Source: Pseudonocardiales bacterium | GTDB lineage: Bacteria > Actinomycetota > Actinomycetes > Mycobacteriales > Pseudonocardiaceae | Assembly (NCBI GenBank): GCA_023252195.1 | Contig: JAHEXI010000004.1 | Location: forward strand, 62,001-126,000 | DNA: 64,000 nt | Direction of reading: 5' to 3' | In this document: positions 17,698 through 25,917 of the stretch, in pieces | How positions within the stretch are numbered: the first letter of the stretch is position 1 | How the letters are laid out: the number at the start of each line of letters is the position of its first letter | The notes under the pieces: generated by a model | What the model saw: the letters and a program-made list of their open reading frames with translations, nothing else | Database searches by the model: none | Told to the model about the DNA's origin: nothing | Made by a program: the position numbers and the translations under genes

Positions 17698-20369
17698 CGG
17701 GTCCGCTGCGAACGTTGCAGCAGCCCGCGGATCACCGCGAAAGGCAGGCCATGCGCACCGGCCCGCTGAGCGTCGAGCAGCGTCAGCAGCGCACGACTGC
17801 GAGAAGTGGGTTTTGGCGGTCGGCATACCGAACAGGCCCCTGCTCGGTGGCCGAGCAGCCGCTGCACCGCCTGGGCCAAGCCCTCCGCGAATCCTCGCGG
17901 CAGCACTGTCACGCCTGCCGCGCGAACCTCGGCGTCCGCGTTGGCCGGTGCGAATGCTCGGTCGGCCATGGCGAGCATGGGCAGGTCCGCAGCGGAATCC
18001 CCGATCGCCAAAGCGATGCCCCGCGGATCTGCAGAGCTACCGAGCATGGCGGCCAAGCGGCGCAGCCCGTCGCCCTTGTGCACGCATGCCGCGACCAGAT
18101 CGGTCTGTCCGTTTCCACGGATTACCCGGACTCGATCGGCAGTCGCGATCTTGTCAAGCACGCTGCGAACCGCTTCTGGTGGCAGTGACCGGCGTTGCCC
18201 GTCCGGACCGGTCCGGTACGCCCGCACGATGTTGCGGTAGTCGTCGTCCACGAACAGCCCAGGGGTTGCCCGCACGATTCCCCGCACCTCGGTGAGGACC
18301 CGCAGCTCCGCCGCTGGCACCAGGTTGCGGACGCTTCCGGTGCCGTGGTCATAGGCGACTGCGCCGTACTCGGCGACACCGCCGGCGAGACCGTAGCTCT
18401 CGCACCGTTCCGCGACCTCGTCCAGGCAACGACCGGTGACCAGGACCGGTCGATGACCATGTGTGATCAGGGACCGTAGGGCCAGCGCCGCCAACGGCGT
18501 GATGATCGGGAAACCGAGCGCGTCGGACTCCAGCACGCCGTCCACGTCCACGGCGCACAACGGACCGACCGCAGATCTGACCACCCCGGCGAGGAGCTGG
18601 TCGGCGACATAGCGTTGGACCGCCCGAGCGCACGCCCTGTGGGCGTCGAGACCGGCTCGCTGCCGATCCCACAGGTGTACCAATTCGTAGATCAGGAAGC
18701 GTTCACCGTCACACGGCATGGCTTGGCGCAGGGCAGCCACGGCCGCGCGGTCGTGGCTGCCGGGATCGATTCCCGCGAGGTCGTAGACCGCGTCATAGCA
18801 GGTCAGGTCGGTGTTGGCGAAGGCGCGCAGGTCGGCTTTGACCTTGCGCAGCGCGCCCCGCTCGTGGAACCAGTGACCGAGCTCGGTGGCGCCGTCGATC
18901 ACCGAAGGGCGCTGCACCGAGCACAGACCGCGCAGCAACGGATCGAGCAGCACCGGGCGTAGCAGCACCCCGAGCCGTCCGTACCCCGGTTGCAGTATCC
19001 GACTCGCGGCCTCCCACACCGGCTGGCGACCTACCAGCCCGGCGCTGTGGTCCTTGGCCGCGGGCAGCGCCGTTGCCCTTGCCTGCACATACTCTGCCAG
19101 CGGGGGCATCTCGTCCGCGTCCAACGCAGACAGCCGGCGGTCGTCTGGGATCCAGTCACGAAAGACGACACCCTCGACGAAGCCGTAGGTTCTGGGCGCG
19201 TACTGAGGTAAGGCCCGGGCCACCGCGAGCGCATATCGGCCGAAATATCCCATCCCCGCGCCGGTCGCGGCAATCGTCCGGTGCTCGCCGTCGGACAACA
19301 CAACATCGAAAAGCGCGCGGACATGGCCCCTACTGGTCTCGCCGGTGCGGCTGGGCCGTCGGCGCCCGATCCGAATGGGCTGACCCAAAAGGAACGACAA
19401 CGCCGCCCCTGCCGCAGCGGACTCGAGCCGTTCGTGGATCGACCACTCGGGCGAGCGCAGTGCAATCGAGTCGTAGCTCTGCAGCGACGCAGGCACTTCA
19501 TCGTCGAATAGGGGCAGCAGCAAAGTGACCGCCTGCTCGGCGGTCCCACTGCGGATCAGCTGCCGGGTGATATCCCGTAGCGCTTTTCCGGTTCTCGGCG
19601 GATCATCGACGACCGCGACCCGCCCGCCCCGGCGAGCCACCGCCCGGCTGCTCTTGCGCACCGGTGTCCGCAACCGGTGCTGGGGACGGGCGGTTTCGGT
19701 CCGCACGTCGGCGAAGCCCTCGGCGTGCAGCGCGGCAGCGACAAGCGGAGCAAGGTAGCTACCGGAGGTTCGCACTCCCAGCACGAGCACAGCCCGGTCT
19801 CGGGCGGGGTACCTGCTGGCGTACCGGTCTGCCAGCACGACCATGTCGTCCGGATGCTGGTCGAAGCTGCGAAAACAGGACGGGATACGAAGCACCGCAC
19901 CGGCCAGCTGAGAGTCCAGCGCCGCAAGCTGGTCGCCCAGCCGCCGCGCCATATCGAACTCCGCTTCTTCCTGGGAGATCGCTCCGTCGCGAGAAGTGAC
20001 CAGCCTGCGGGCAAGGGCGTCCCGCAGCCGCGCGGACTCATCTCGCCAGCGCGCGGCCCGCCGTTCGGCCGGTCGCAGACCCCGCAGCAGCTCGCACCCG
20101 GTGGAGATAATGGTCAGCGCAACGGAAAGCGGTGAGAGCAGCCCTCGATCGCGCAGGTAACTCGCTGCCCGGCGCAGGGCGAGCGAGTCACGCTGCAGGT
20201 GATCCTCGACAATCTGCACCGCGCCTGCCGCGAGCAGATACGCGTCGAGCGCATCACCCGCCGCCAGCCGCTCGGACAGTCGGTGAGTGATCTCAACCAG
20301 ATCAGCGAGTAGATCGGTGACCACCTCCGCCTCGACGGACGCGTCTGCTGTCGTCGTCGGCGGTCTCAT
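17694..20369 (-). CDS. PRTase-like / HAD phosphatase multidomain protein
   Basis: An 891-residue protein. Residues about 1-170 are mostly helical. Residues about 190-330 resemble a type I phosphoribosyltransferase: VLVLGVRTSGSYLAPLVAAAL followed by VAVVDDPPRTGKAL, equivalent to the PRPP-binding acidic loop. Residues about 340-590 are unassigned. Residues about 600-840 are a HAD phosphatase with the nucleophile in CAVDVDGVLES, motif II VLVTGR and motif IV AIGDSAADLPML (Cof-like). Start ATG 20369 has AAAGGG five bases upstream; an in-frame GTG at 20402 is the alternative. The stop overlaps the flippase-kinase start, so the two are coupled. A role in making or recycling a phosphorylated sugar is inferred. 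Confidence 0.7.
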   Translation of the reverse strand: MRPPTTTADASVEAEVVTDLLADLVEITHRLSERLAAGDALDAYLLAAGAVQIVEDHLQRDSLALRRAASYLRDRGLLSPLSVALTIISTGCELLRGLRPAERRAARWRDESARLRDALARRLVTSRDGAISQEEAEFDMARRLGDQLAALDSQLAGAVLRIPSCFRSFDQHPDDMVVLADRYASRYPARDRAVLVLGVRTSGSYLAPLVAAALHAEGFADVRTETARPQHRLRTPVRKSSRAVARRGGRVAVVDDPPRTGKALRDITRQLIRSGTAEQAVTLLLPLFDDEVPASLQSYDSIALRSPEWSIHERLESAAAGAALSFLLGQPIRIGRRRPSRTGETSRGHVRALFDVVLSDGEHRTIAATGAGMGYFGRYALAVARALPQYAPRTYGFVEGVVFRDWIPDDRRLSALDADEMPPLAEYVQARATALPAAKDHSAGLVGRQPVWEAASRILQPGYGRLGVLLRPVLLDPLLRGLCSVQRPSVIDGATELGHWFHERGALRKVKADLRAFANTDLTCYDAVYDLAGIDPGSHDRAAVAALRQAMPCDGERFLIYELVHLWDRQRAGLDAHRACARAVQRYVADQLLAGVVRSAVGPLCAVDVDGVLESDALGFPIITPLAALALRSLITHGHRPVLVTGRCLDEVAERCESYGLAGGVAEYGAVAYDHGTGSVRNLVPAAELRVLTEVRGIVRATPGLFVDDDYRNIVRAYRTGPDGQRRSLPPEAVRSVLDKIATADRVRVIRGNGQTDLVAACVHKGDGLRRLAAMLGSSADPRGIALAIGDSAADLPMLAMADRAFAPANADAEVRAAGVTVLPRGFAEGLAQAVQRLLGHRAGACSVCRPPKPTSRSRALLTLLDAQRAGAHGLPFAVIRGLLQRSQRTR

Positions 20370-20406
20370 CGTCGCCCTTTTTGTCAGAATCTCTGCCCGC
20401 ACGTCT

Positions 20407-20430
20407 GGAACTCGGCCTCCTGCGGTCGTT
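20407..20430 (+). promoter_or_regulatory. Candidate ECF-sigma promoter for the Alg13/14-like gene
   Basis: GGAAC (20407-20411) and CGTT (20427-20430) are separated by 15 bases, matching the GGAAC-N15/16-CGTT pattern of SigE-type ECF promoters. It points toward the glycosyltransferase start at 20654, leaving a leader of over 200 bases. GGAACTC (20407-20413) and GAGTTCC (20439-20445) also form an inverted repeat, so an operator is an alternative reading. Confidence 0.35.
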
Positions 20431-20653
20431 CGTTACCTGAGTTCCATAACGTCATGAACGCGACACCCCACCGCTACCTATGAGCGCCCTCGGTCATTCA
20501 TCAGGCGCGTGCGGTGATGGCCGCTGGTGCGTGGTGTCCCCCTCGCCGTCGTCCCCAAGCGCGCGGGCCTGCGGTAGTGTGAATGTGACGCGCTGGATGC
20601 GGGTCGTCGCGGTGAGTGCTCACCGCTGTACGCGGCCGATGAGGGGAAAAGGC

Positions 20654-21628
20654 ATGACCACGCTGTTTGTCGCCACGGCAGGAGGGCATCTGACCCAGCT
20701 CGACAGCCTCGCGAGCCGGATCCCGCCCAATGGCGACGCGCTGTGGGTCACCCATGCCAATGAGCAGAGCCGGTCGATGCTGGCGGATCGGGACGTGGAG
20801 TTCGTGCCCTACGTCGGGGTGCGCAACGTGCCCGATGTCCTTCGCTGCATTCCTTATGCGCGCCGGCTGCTGGAGCACCGCAAAGTGACCAGGGCGGTGT
20901 CGACGGGGTCCGGGATCGCACTGGGGTACCTGCCTTATTTGGCCGCCCGCGGTGTGGAATGCCACTACATCGAGAGCGCCACGCGGGTAAGCGGACCGTC
21001 GGTCACCGGCCGCGTGCTGCAGTGGGTTCCCGGGGTGCGTACCTACACCCAGTACCAGAGTTGGGCGGACCGGCGCTGGGCTTACGCCGGCAGCGTGTTC
21101 GACGGTTATCAGAGCGCCGCAGTGACGCGGGTGCCCCACGCAGTACTGCGCGTGGTGGTCACGGTGGGCGCGGCGACCCAGTACCCGTTCCGCCGGCTGT
21201 TCGAGCACCTTGCGCCGTTGCTGGCAGCCGACGGTGCGCTGGCGCAGGCCATTGGGCTGCCGGTGGAGGTGTTGTGGCAGACCGGGGACACCCCGGTGGA
21301 CGATCTGCCCATCCAGGCCACGCTGGCGTTGCCCGCCGCCGAGCTGGGTGCCGCGCAGGGCAAGGCGGATCTCGTGATCAGCCATGCCGGTACCGGCTCC
21401 GCGCTGGCCGCGCTCAACGCCGGGCGCTACCCGATCCTGGCCACCAGGGACAGCGCCCGCGGCGAGCAGGTCGATGACCACCAGCACCAGTTGGCCACCG
21501 AACTCGCCCGACGAGGCCTGGCCATGCACCGCGACGCGCAAGCCATCACCATCGACGACATGATCGAGGCCATGGGCACCTCAATCCGACGCACCGCGTC
21601 GCCCCCACCATTCCCGCTACGTGCGTAG
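20654..21628 (+). CDS. Alg13/Alg14-like (GT28-type) glycosyltransferase
   Basis: A 324-residue protein combining an Alg14-like N-terminal half (TLFVATAGGHLTQLDSL, then SYIESATR-like YIESATRVSGPS near 115) with an Alg13/MurG-C-like UDP-sugar binding half containing VVTVGAATQYPF and the signature ISHAGTGSALAALNAG. In bacteria such proteins (PssD/PssE, CpsF/CpsG types) add the second sugar to lipid-linked exopolysaccharide precursors. ATG 20654 is preferred over an upstream frame start at 20480 because GAGGGG lies seven bases before it. It is divergent from the HAD/PRT gene and convergent with the LuxR gene, so it forms its own transcript. Confidence 0.8.
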   Translation: MTTLFVATAGGHLTQLDSLASRIPPNGDALWVTHANEQSRSMLADRDVEFVPYVGVRNVPDVLRCIPYARRLLEHRKVTRAVSTGSGIALGYLPYLAARGVECHYIESATRVSGPSVTGRVLQWVPGVRTYTQYQSWADRRWAYAGSVFDGYQSAAVTRVPHAVLRVVVTVGAATQYPFRRLFEHLAPLLAADGALAQAIGLPVEVLWQTGDTPVDDLPIQATLALPAAELGAAQGKADLVISHAGTGSALAALNAGRYPILATRDSARGEQVDDHQHQLATELARRGLAMHRDAQAITIDDMIEAMGTSIRRTASPPPFPLRA

Positions 21629-21676
21629 CGGGGTCGTGAGTGGGAAACAGTGTTATGGCACCTAATGCCACTCACG
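21615..21676. repeat. Two palindromic hairpins between convergent genes
   Basis: CGCTACG-TG-CGTAGCG (21615-21630) overlaps the glycosyltransferase stop codon. It is followed by a longer hairpin with a perfect 9-base stem, CGTGAGTGG (21635-21643) and CCACTCACG (21668-21676), whose loop can alternatively pair as TGGCA/TGCCA. They lie between convergent genes and probably act as a bidirectional terminator, although there is no U-tract. The long hairpin looks like a dispersed palindromic element and may occur elsewhere in the genome. Confidence 0.6.
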
Positions 21677-21678
21677 AG

Positions 21679-22416
21679 TCAGTCAGCGACGGGCCGTAAG
21701 CCGGCGGCGCGGGCGACGCTGACCGCTTCGAGGCGGCTGCGCACGCCGAGCTTGGTCAGGATGCTGCGCACGTGGGTGCGGACGGTGCTGGTGGACACCA
21801 CTGACTCCAGGGCGATCCGGTGCACCGGCATGCCGTCGACCATGTGTCGCAGTACCTCGCGCTCACGCTGGGACAGCACGTCGAGGCGTGCGCTGCAGTC
21901 GCGGGCGCGTCGGACGTCGTCACGCAACTCGCGCAGCACCACGCCGAGTTGGCGGGGTGGGTAGAAGGCATAACCGAGCGGGACCCCCCGCAGGACTTCG
22001 AGCAAGTGAGCCAGGGAGCTCTCCTTCGACACCCAGGCGGCGGCACCGGCCCGCGCCGCCGCGACGGCATGGGCGCAGTCGTGGCTGCCGGTGAGGACGA
22101 CGAGCTGTGCCGGGGGATAGGCGGCGTGTAGTTTCCGGAGCATCCCGCCGGTCGCGACGGTCGCCGAGCCGATCTCGGTCGTCACGACGTCCGGGCGCAG
22201 GGTGCGGACCATATCCAGCAGGCGCGGGTCATCCGGTGTGGCGCTACCCACGACCCACAGATCTGTGGTGGTGGACAGCTGGACGGTCAGGGCATCGGTC
22301 AGCATCGTGTGACTGTCCACGAGGAGAACCCGCAAGAACGTCACGGGCACAACTGTGCCCGGCAGTGCCTCTGAGCGGCAACTACCGATCTGCGTGACGT
22401 TGTCGAATCCGTCCAT
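21679..22416 (-). CDS. LuxR/NarL-type regulator with degenerate receiver (1)
   Basis: About 245 residues: a receiver-like domain (about 27-150) and a LuxR helix-turn-helix (about 175-235: LSQREREVLRHMVDG, STVRTHVRSILTKLGV). The usual phospho-acceptor Asp is replaced by Glu (PDVVTTEIGS) and the acidic pocket is reduced to VDS, while Thr (VVLTGS) and Lys (WVSKESS) remain. It is a close paralogue of the regulator at 34371-35108. The start is uncertain: ATG 22416 or GTG 22344; a 6-base-stem hairpin (22345-22360) lies just before the latter. It follows the GT2 gene by 14 bases, at the far end of the exopolysaccharide operon. Confidence 0.75.
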   Translation of the reverse strand: MDGFDNVTQIGSCRSEALPGTVVPVTFLRVLLVDSHTMLTDALTVQLSTTTDLWVVGSATPDDPRLLDMVRTLRPDVVTTEIGSATVATGGMLRKLHAAYPPAQLVVLTGSHDCAHAVAAARAGAAAWVSKESSLAHLLEVLRGVPLGYAFYPPRQLGVVLRELRDDVRRARDCSARLDVLSQREREVLRHMVDGMPVHRIALESVVSTSTVRTHVRSILTKLGVRSRLEAVSVARAAGLRPVAD

Positions 22417-22430
22417 GTCGGCGAATGCGT

Positions 22431-23771
22431 CTATTCCGTCGACGATGCTCTCACCGCCGCCGACACGGTCATCTGGTCGCTGAATGTCGGGCGCATCCCC
22501 ACCGCCCGGCGAGCCGGACTGGTCCAGCGTCCGGTGGAGCTCAACCAGGCCCGCGGGAACGCATACAGCGCGATCGCGGCGTCGAGCACCCGCAGGAGCG
22601 GGAAGAAGATCCAGAGCAGCAGGAAACGCAGTCTGCGTTCGATCAACGCGACCACACAGGTCAGCGCCAGGTCGGCACCGGTCACCGCGAGCAGTAGCAC
22701 TTGCAGGGTCATGTGCGCGGCGACCGCGTCGTGCGCAGTCGCTATCCCGGGCCAAAGCAGGGCGTCCGGGTACACCGCGGGCAGGGCCAGAACAACCACC
22801 AGCAACGGCAGCAGCAGGAAGAACATGCTGCTGGTCAGCAGCTCGAGCAGCAATACCGTGAGCATGGCGCTGAACAGGTTGCACCGCGGCGGATGCCGGC
22901 GCACCGTCTGCCACAGACCCAGCCCCCAGCGCTTGATCTGGCGGACGTAGTCACGGAGATTGTCGGGATCCTGAGTCACCGCGACCGCTCCGAGGCTGAA
23001 CGCCACCTTGCCCAGCCGCTTCTGGTAGATCTCGAACGTCATGTTGAAGTCCTCGATCACCAGGCCGGGCGGATTCATCTCGATCTGCGGCAGCACAGCT
23101 GTGCGATACATGCTGGCGAAACCGGGCACGATATGGGTGGCGTTGGTGAACCGCCAGGTCTGCCCGAACTTCAGCAGCCGCTGGCTGATCGCGTAAATGC
23201 GCTCCCGGTGGCACACCAAGATCTTGCCGACCATCGACAGCGCGCGGCCATGCCAGTGGGTCCGGACCGCGCCGGCGACGGCGACGACCTGGGGGTCGTC
23301 GAAATGCGGCAGAGCGGCGTCGAAATATCCCGGCTCGATGGTGGTATCAGCATCCAGCAGCAACACCGCTCGGAAGCGCTGCACCAACCCGAAGCGCTCG
23401 ATCGCCTCTTCAAGGGCGCCGGCCTTGCCGACGTTGGTGCGCGTTTCGATGACGTTGACACCGGTCTGACGGGCCAGCTCGGCGGTCCGGTCGGTGGAGC
23501 CGTCGGAGACCACGTGAACGTTGCCCCGGGGCACCAGCGCGGCAATCGCCGCGATGCTGGCCTCGATCACCAGTTCCTCGTTGTGCGCGGGGATCAGCAC
23601 CGCCACGTCCTGCACGGTCATCGATGGACCGCGACGAAGCCCAAGCCGTCTCAACCGGCCGCGGAGTGTCTTGGTGGCCCAGGTCTCCTCGAGTAGCCGC
23701 GCCAGACCAACGCTCGCCCACAGCACGAAGTTCACGCCGAAGACGATGATTGCCACCGACCACCAGGGCAT
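22431..23771 (-). CDS. Processive-type GT2 glycosyltransferase with membrane helices
   Basis: A 446-residue membrane glycosyltransferase of the BcsA/PgaC/HasA type. There is one N-terminal helix (about 5-25), a GT-A domain with VAVLIPAHNEELVIEASI, the LLLDADTTIEPGYF metal site, acidic VIEDFNMTFEIYQ and the QIKRWGLGLWQ motif corresponding to Q(Q/R)xRW of processive enzymes, then about four C-terminal helices. It probably polymerises a beta-linked hexosamine or hexose polymer while exporting it. ATG 23771 shares its A with the GH18 stop (TGATG), so the two are coupled, as often seen for a synthase and its cognate hydrolase. Confidence 0.85.
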   Translation of the reverse strand: MPWWSVAIIVFGVNFVLWASVGLARLLEETWATKTLRGRLRRLGLRRGPSMTVQDVAVLIPAHNEELVIEASIAAIAALVPRGNVHVVSDGSTDRTAELARQTGVNVIETRTNVGKAGALEEAIERFGLVQRFRAVLLLDADTTIEPGYFDAALPHFDDPQVVAVAGAVRTHWHGRALSMVGKILVCHRERIYAISQRLLKFGQTWRFTNATHIVPGFASMYRTAVLPQIEMNPPGLVIEDFNMTFEIYQKRLGKVAFSLGAVAVTQDPDNLRDYVRQIKRWGLGLWQTVRRHPPRCNLFSAMLTVLLLELLTSSMFFLLLPLLVVVLALPAVYPDALLWPGIATAHDAVAAHMTLQVLLLAVTGADLALTCVVALIERRLRFLLLWIFFPLLRVLDAAIALYAFPRAWLSSTGRWTSPARRAVGMRPTFSDQMTVSAAVRASSTE

Positions 23772-24931
23772 CAGCGGGACGACCCGTCAGCACCGGGAGC
23801 GGCCACGGGCAGGATGTTGTGCAGCGTCGCCCAGGTCCGGTCGTCCTCCGAGCTGATCATCCACAGGTAGACACCGCGGATCCCGGCAGCCTTCGCGGCC
23901 TCGAGCTTGGTCGCGGTGCTCTCGGCGTTCTCGAACCAGACCTCGTGCTGGTGGCCTTGGGCGTCGGTGTACTTGAAATATGGTGACTGGCTGAGCCGGT
24001 CAAACTGCGAGGTGGCGTGAAACGCCCTGGCGCGTCCGAAACATTGGATCCAGGTGACCACTTCGCCTTGACCGCCGTCCACCCAGTCGTAGCCAGAGAC
24101 CGGAATTCCGAGCACGATCTTCTCGGCAGGCATCTGAGTCTTGGCGTAGGTCAGCACATCGCGGACCCAGGGCAGCGGCGCGACCGCTCCCGGCGTCGAC
24201 TCTGACCAGTGGTAGTCGTATGCCATCAGCCGGACCTCGTCGGCCGCCGCACCGATGGCTGCGTAGTCCTGCCCGTAGTTGCGCCCGTCCTCGCCGGCAT
24301 CGGTGGTCTTGGCGAACACGGCGATCGTGAGGATCTTGTTCTTATCGTGTAACGCGTCGGCCAGGCGGGTCACGAACGTGCTGAACACCTGCCGGTCGGT
24401 GGCCGGCAGATCTTCGTAGTCGATGTCTATCCCGTCGTAGCGCTCGCGCTGCACCAGTGCGACGACGTCGTTGATGTGCCGGGTCATCGCGGCGGGATCG
24501 TGCAGCATGTTCGCGACCGGTTCGTAGGCCCACCGGCCGTTGGCCCTATTCGCGATCGACGGCACCAGCGGGATTCCCAACTTGCGCAGCTGCGCCATGC
24601 CGGCCCCGGTTTGGGCGGCGACCTCGGGCGCCTGCGGAACGATCTGACCGTTGCTGGCGATCTCGTAGATCCACGGGGAGACCTCGTTGAAGGTGCCCCG
24701 GTTGGCTGCCAGGACGGTCTGACCGGCGCTGAGGTTCCAGAACGGCAGGGATGCCACCGCGAGGCTGGCTGTTTTTTCGGCGGGGCCGAGCATCCGCGGC
24801 ACCGTGACCAGCAACGCCACCGCGCCCAGGAACAGCAGAACGAGGAAACTTGACCCGGTCAGCACGCGTCTCCTGGACCGCCGCGGCTTCCCCGTTCGGG
24901 GCGGCTGCGGGTGGATGCTGGTATTGATCAT
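23771..24931 (-). CDS. Membrane-anchored GH18 glycoside hydrolase (YaaH/chitinase-like)
   Basis: A 386-residue protein with a basic N-terminus, one membrane anchor (about 28-47) and an extracytoplasmic GH18 barrel. The catalytic DxxDxDxE motif is intact in YDGIDIDYED (Asp166, Asp169, Asp171, Glu173), followed by VRLMAYDYHWSES and VYLWMISSEDD. GH18 members cleave beta-1,4-GlcNAc-containing polymers; the YaaH-like subgroup acts on peptidoglycan or exopolysaccharide. It sits between an epimerase and a synthase-type GT2 with single-base stop/start overlaps, so trimming or releasing the polymer made by the neighbouring GT2 is the likely role. Confidence 0.85.
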   Translation of the reverse strand: MINTSIHPQPPRTGKPRRSRRRVLTGSSFLVLLFLGAVALLVTVPRMLGPAEKTASLAVASLPFWNLSAGQTVLAANRGTFNEVSPWIYEIASNGQIVPQAPEVAAQTGAGMAQLRKLGIPLVPSIANRANGRWAYEPVANMLHDPAAMTRHINDVVALVQRERYDGIDIDYEDLPATDRQVFSTFVTRLADALHDKNKILTIAVFAKTTDAGEDGRNYGQDYAAIGAAADEVRLMAYDYHWSESTPGAVAPLPWVRDVLTYAKTQMPAEKIVLGIPVSGYDWVDGGQGEVVTWIQCFGRARAFHATSQFDRLSQSPYFKYTDAQGHQHEVWFENAESTATKLEAAKAAGIRGVYLWMISSEDDRTWATLHNILPVAAPGADGSSR

Positions 24932-25917
24932 CAGCTCACCGCTGCCGGGGTCAGATTCGGCCGGCTCTGCTCGTCGATCACTGAGCGCAGGATGTCGTCC
25001 AGCGTCCGGGTCGGCCGGAAATCGATCAGCTTCCGAGCCCTGGTGCAGTCCGGGACGCGTCGCTGGAGGTCCTCATATCCTGGGCCGATGCCCTGCTCGT
25101 AGGTCAGGTGCACGATATCGCTGGACGACCCGGTCAACGCCCGTACCCGCAACGCCAGGTCGGCGATGGACACCTGTTCGGTGCTGCCGACGTTGACGGC
25201 GGTGCCGTACGCGTCGCGCGCGTCCACCAGCGCCACCAACGCCGGTACTACGTCGTGCACATGGCAGAAGCAGCGGATCTGCGCGCCCGTCCCGAAGACG
25301 GTCAGCGGCATCCCGGCCAGGGCTTGGGTGACGAACCGGGGGATGACCATGCCGTAGCGCCCGCTCTGCCGGGGCCCCACCGTGTTGAACAGCCGGACGA
25401 TCACCGCCTGCATACCGAGCTCAGTGACGTAGGCGTGGGTGAAACTCTCATCCACCGCCTTGGCCTCGGAGTACGACCACCGGTGCAGCAGTGGCGATCC
25501 CACTACCCGGTCGTCGTCCTCGGACAGGCCGATCTTGGTGTTCTTGCCGTAGACCTCGCTGCTGGAGGCGATCAGCACCCGGTTGCCGTGCCGGTGCGCG
25601 GCGGTGAGGACGTTCTCGGTGCCGTGGATGTTGGTGCGCAGGCTCTGCAAGGTCCGGTCCCGGATGACGAACGATCCGACGGCCGCGGCGAGGTGGAAGA
25701 TCGTGTCGACTCCGCTGGCGAGCGTGTCGACCAGCGCCTCATCCAGCACCGAGCCCTCGACGTAGCGAAACCGGGGATGGTCGCTGATCGACGACAGGTT
25801 GGCGAGTGATCCGGTGGCCAGGTCGTCGAGCACGACGACGTCATGTCCCGCGGCCAGCAGGTGGTCGGCCAGGTGCGAGCCGATGAAGCCCGCTCCACCG
25901 GTGATCAGGGTTTTCAT
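24931..25917 (-). CDS. NAD-dependent sugar epimerase/dehydratase
   Basis: A 328-residue extended short-chain dehydrogenase: Rossmann motif TGGAGFIGSHL (7-17), and a catalytic Tyr/Lys pair in WSYSEAK (Tyr149, Lys153) with the Ser in IASSSEVYG. This family epimerises or dehydrates UDP/dTDP/GDP sugars (GalE, RmlB, UXS relatives). The fold is clear but the reaction cannot be fixed. Located downstream of a UDP-sugar dehydrogenase gene, it may act on a uronic acid or its precursor, for example as a UDP-glucuronate decarboxylase or epimerase. Its ATG overlaps the upstream GT4 stop. Confidence 0.85.
   Translation of the reverse strand: MKTLITGGAGFIGSHLADHLLAAGHDVVVLDDLATGSLANLSSISDHPRFRYVEGSVLDEALVDTLASGVDTIFHLAAAVGSFVIRDRTLQSLRTNIHGTENVLTAAHRHGNRVLIASSSEVYGKNTKIGLSEDDDRVVGSPLLHRWSYSEAKAVDESFTHAYVTELGMQAVIVRLFNTVGPRQSGRYGMVIPRFVTQALAGMPLTVFGTGAQIRCFCHVHDVVPALVALVDARDAYGTAVNVGSTEQVSIADLALRVRALTGSSSDIVHLTYEQGIGPGYEDLQRRVPDCTRARKLIDFRPTRTLDDILRSVIDEQSRPNLTPAAVS

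Noticed and set aside
22701-23696. A 331-codon plus-strand frame across the GT2 gene
   Set aside because: Antisense shadow of the synthase-type GT2; no ribosome site and no recognisable domain.
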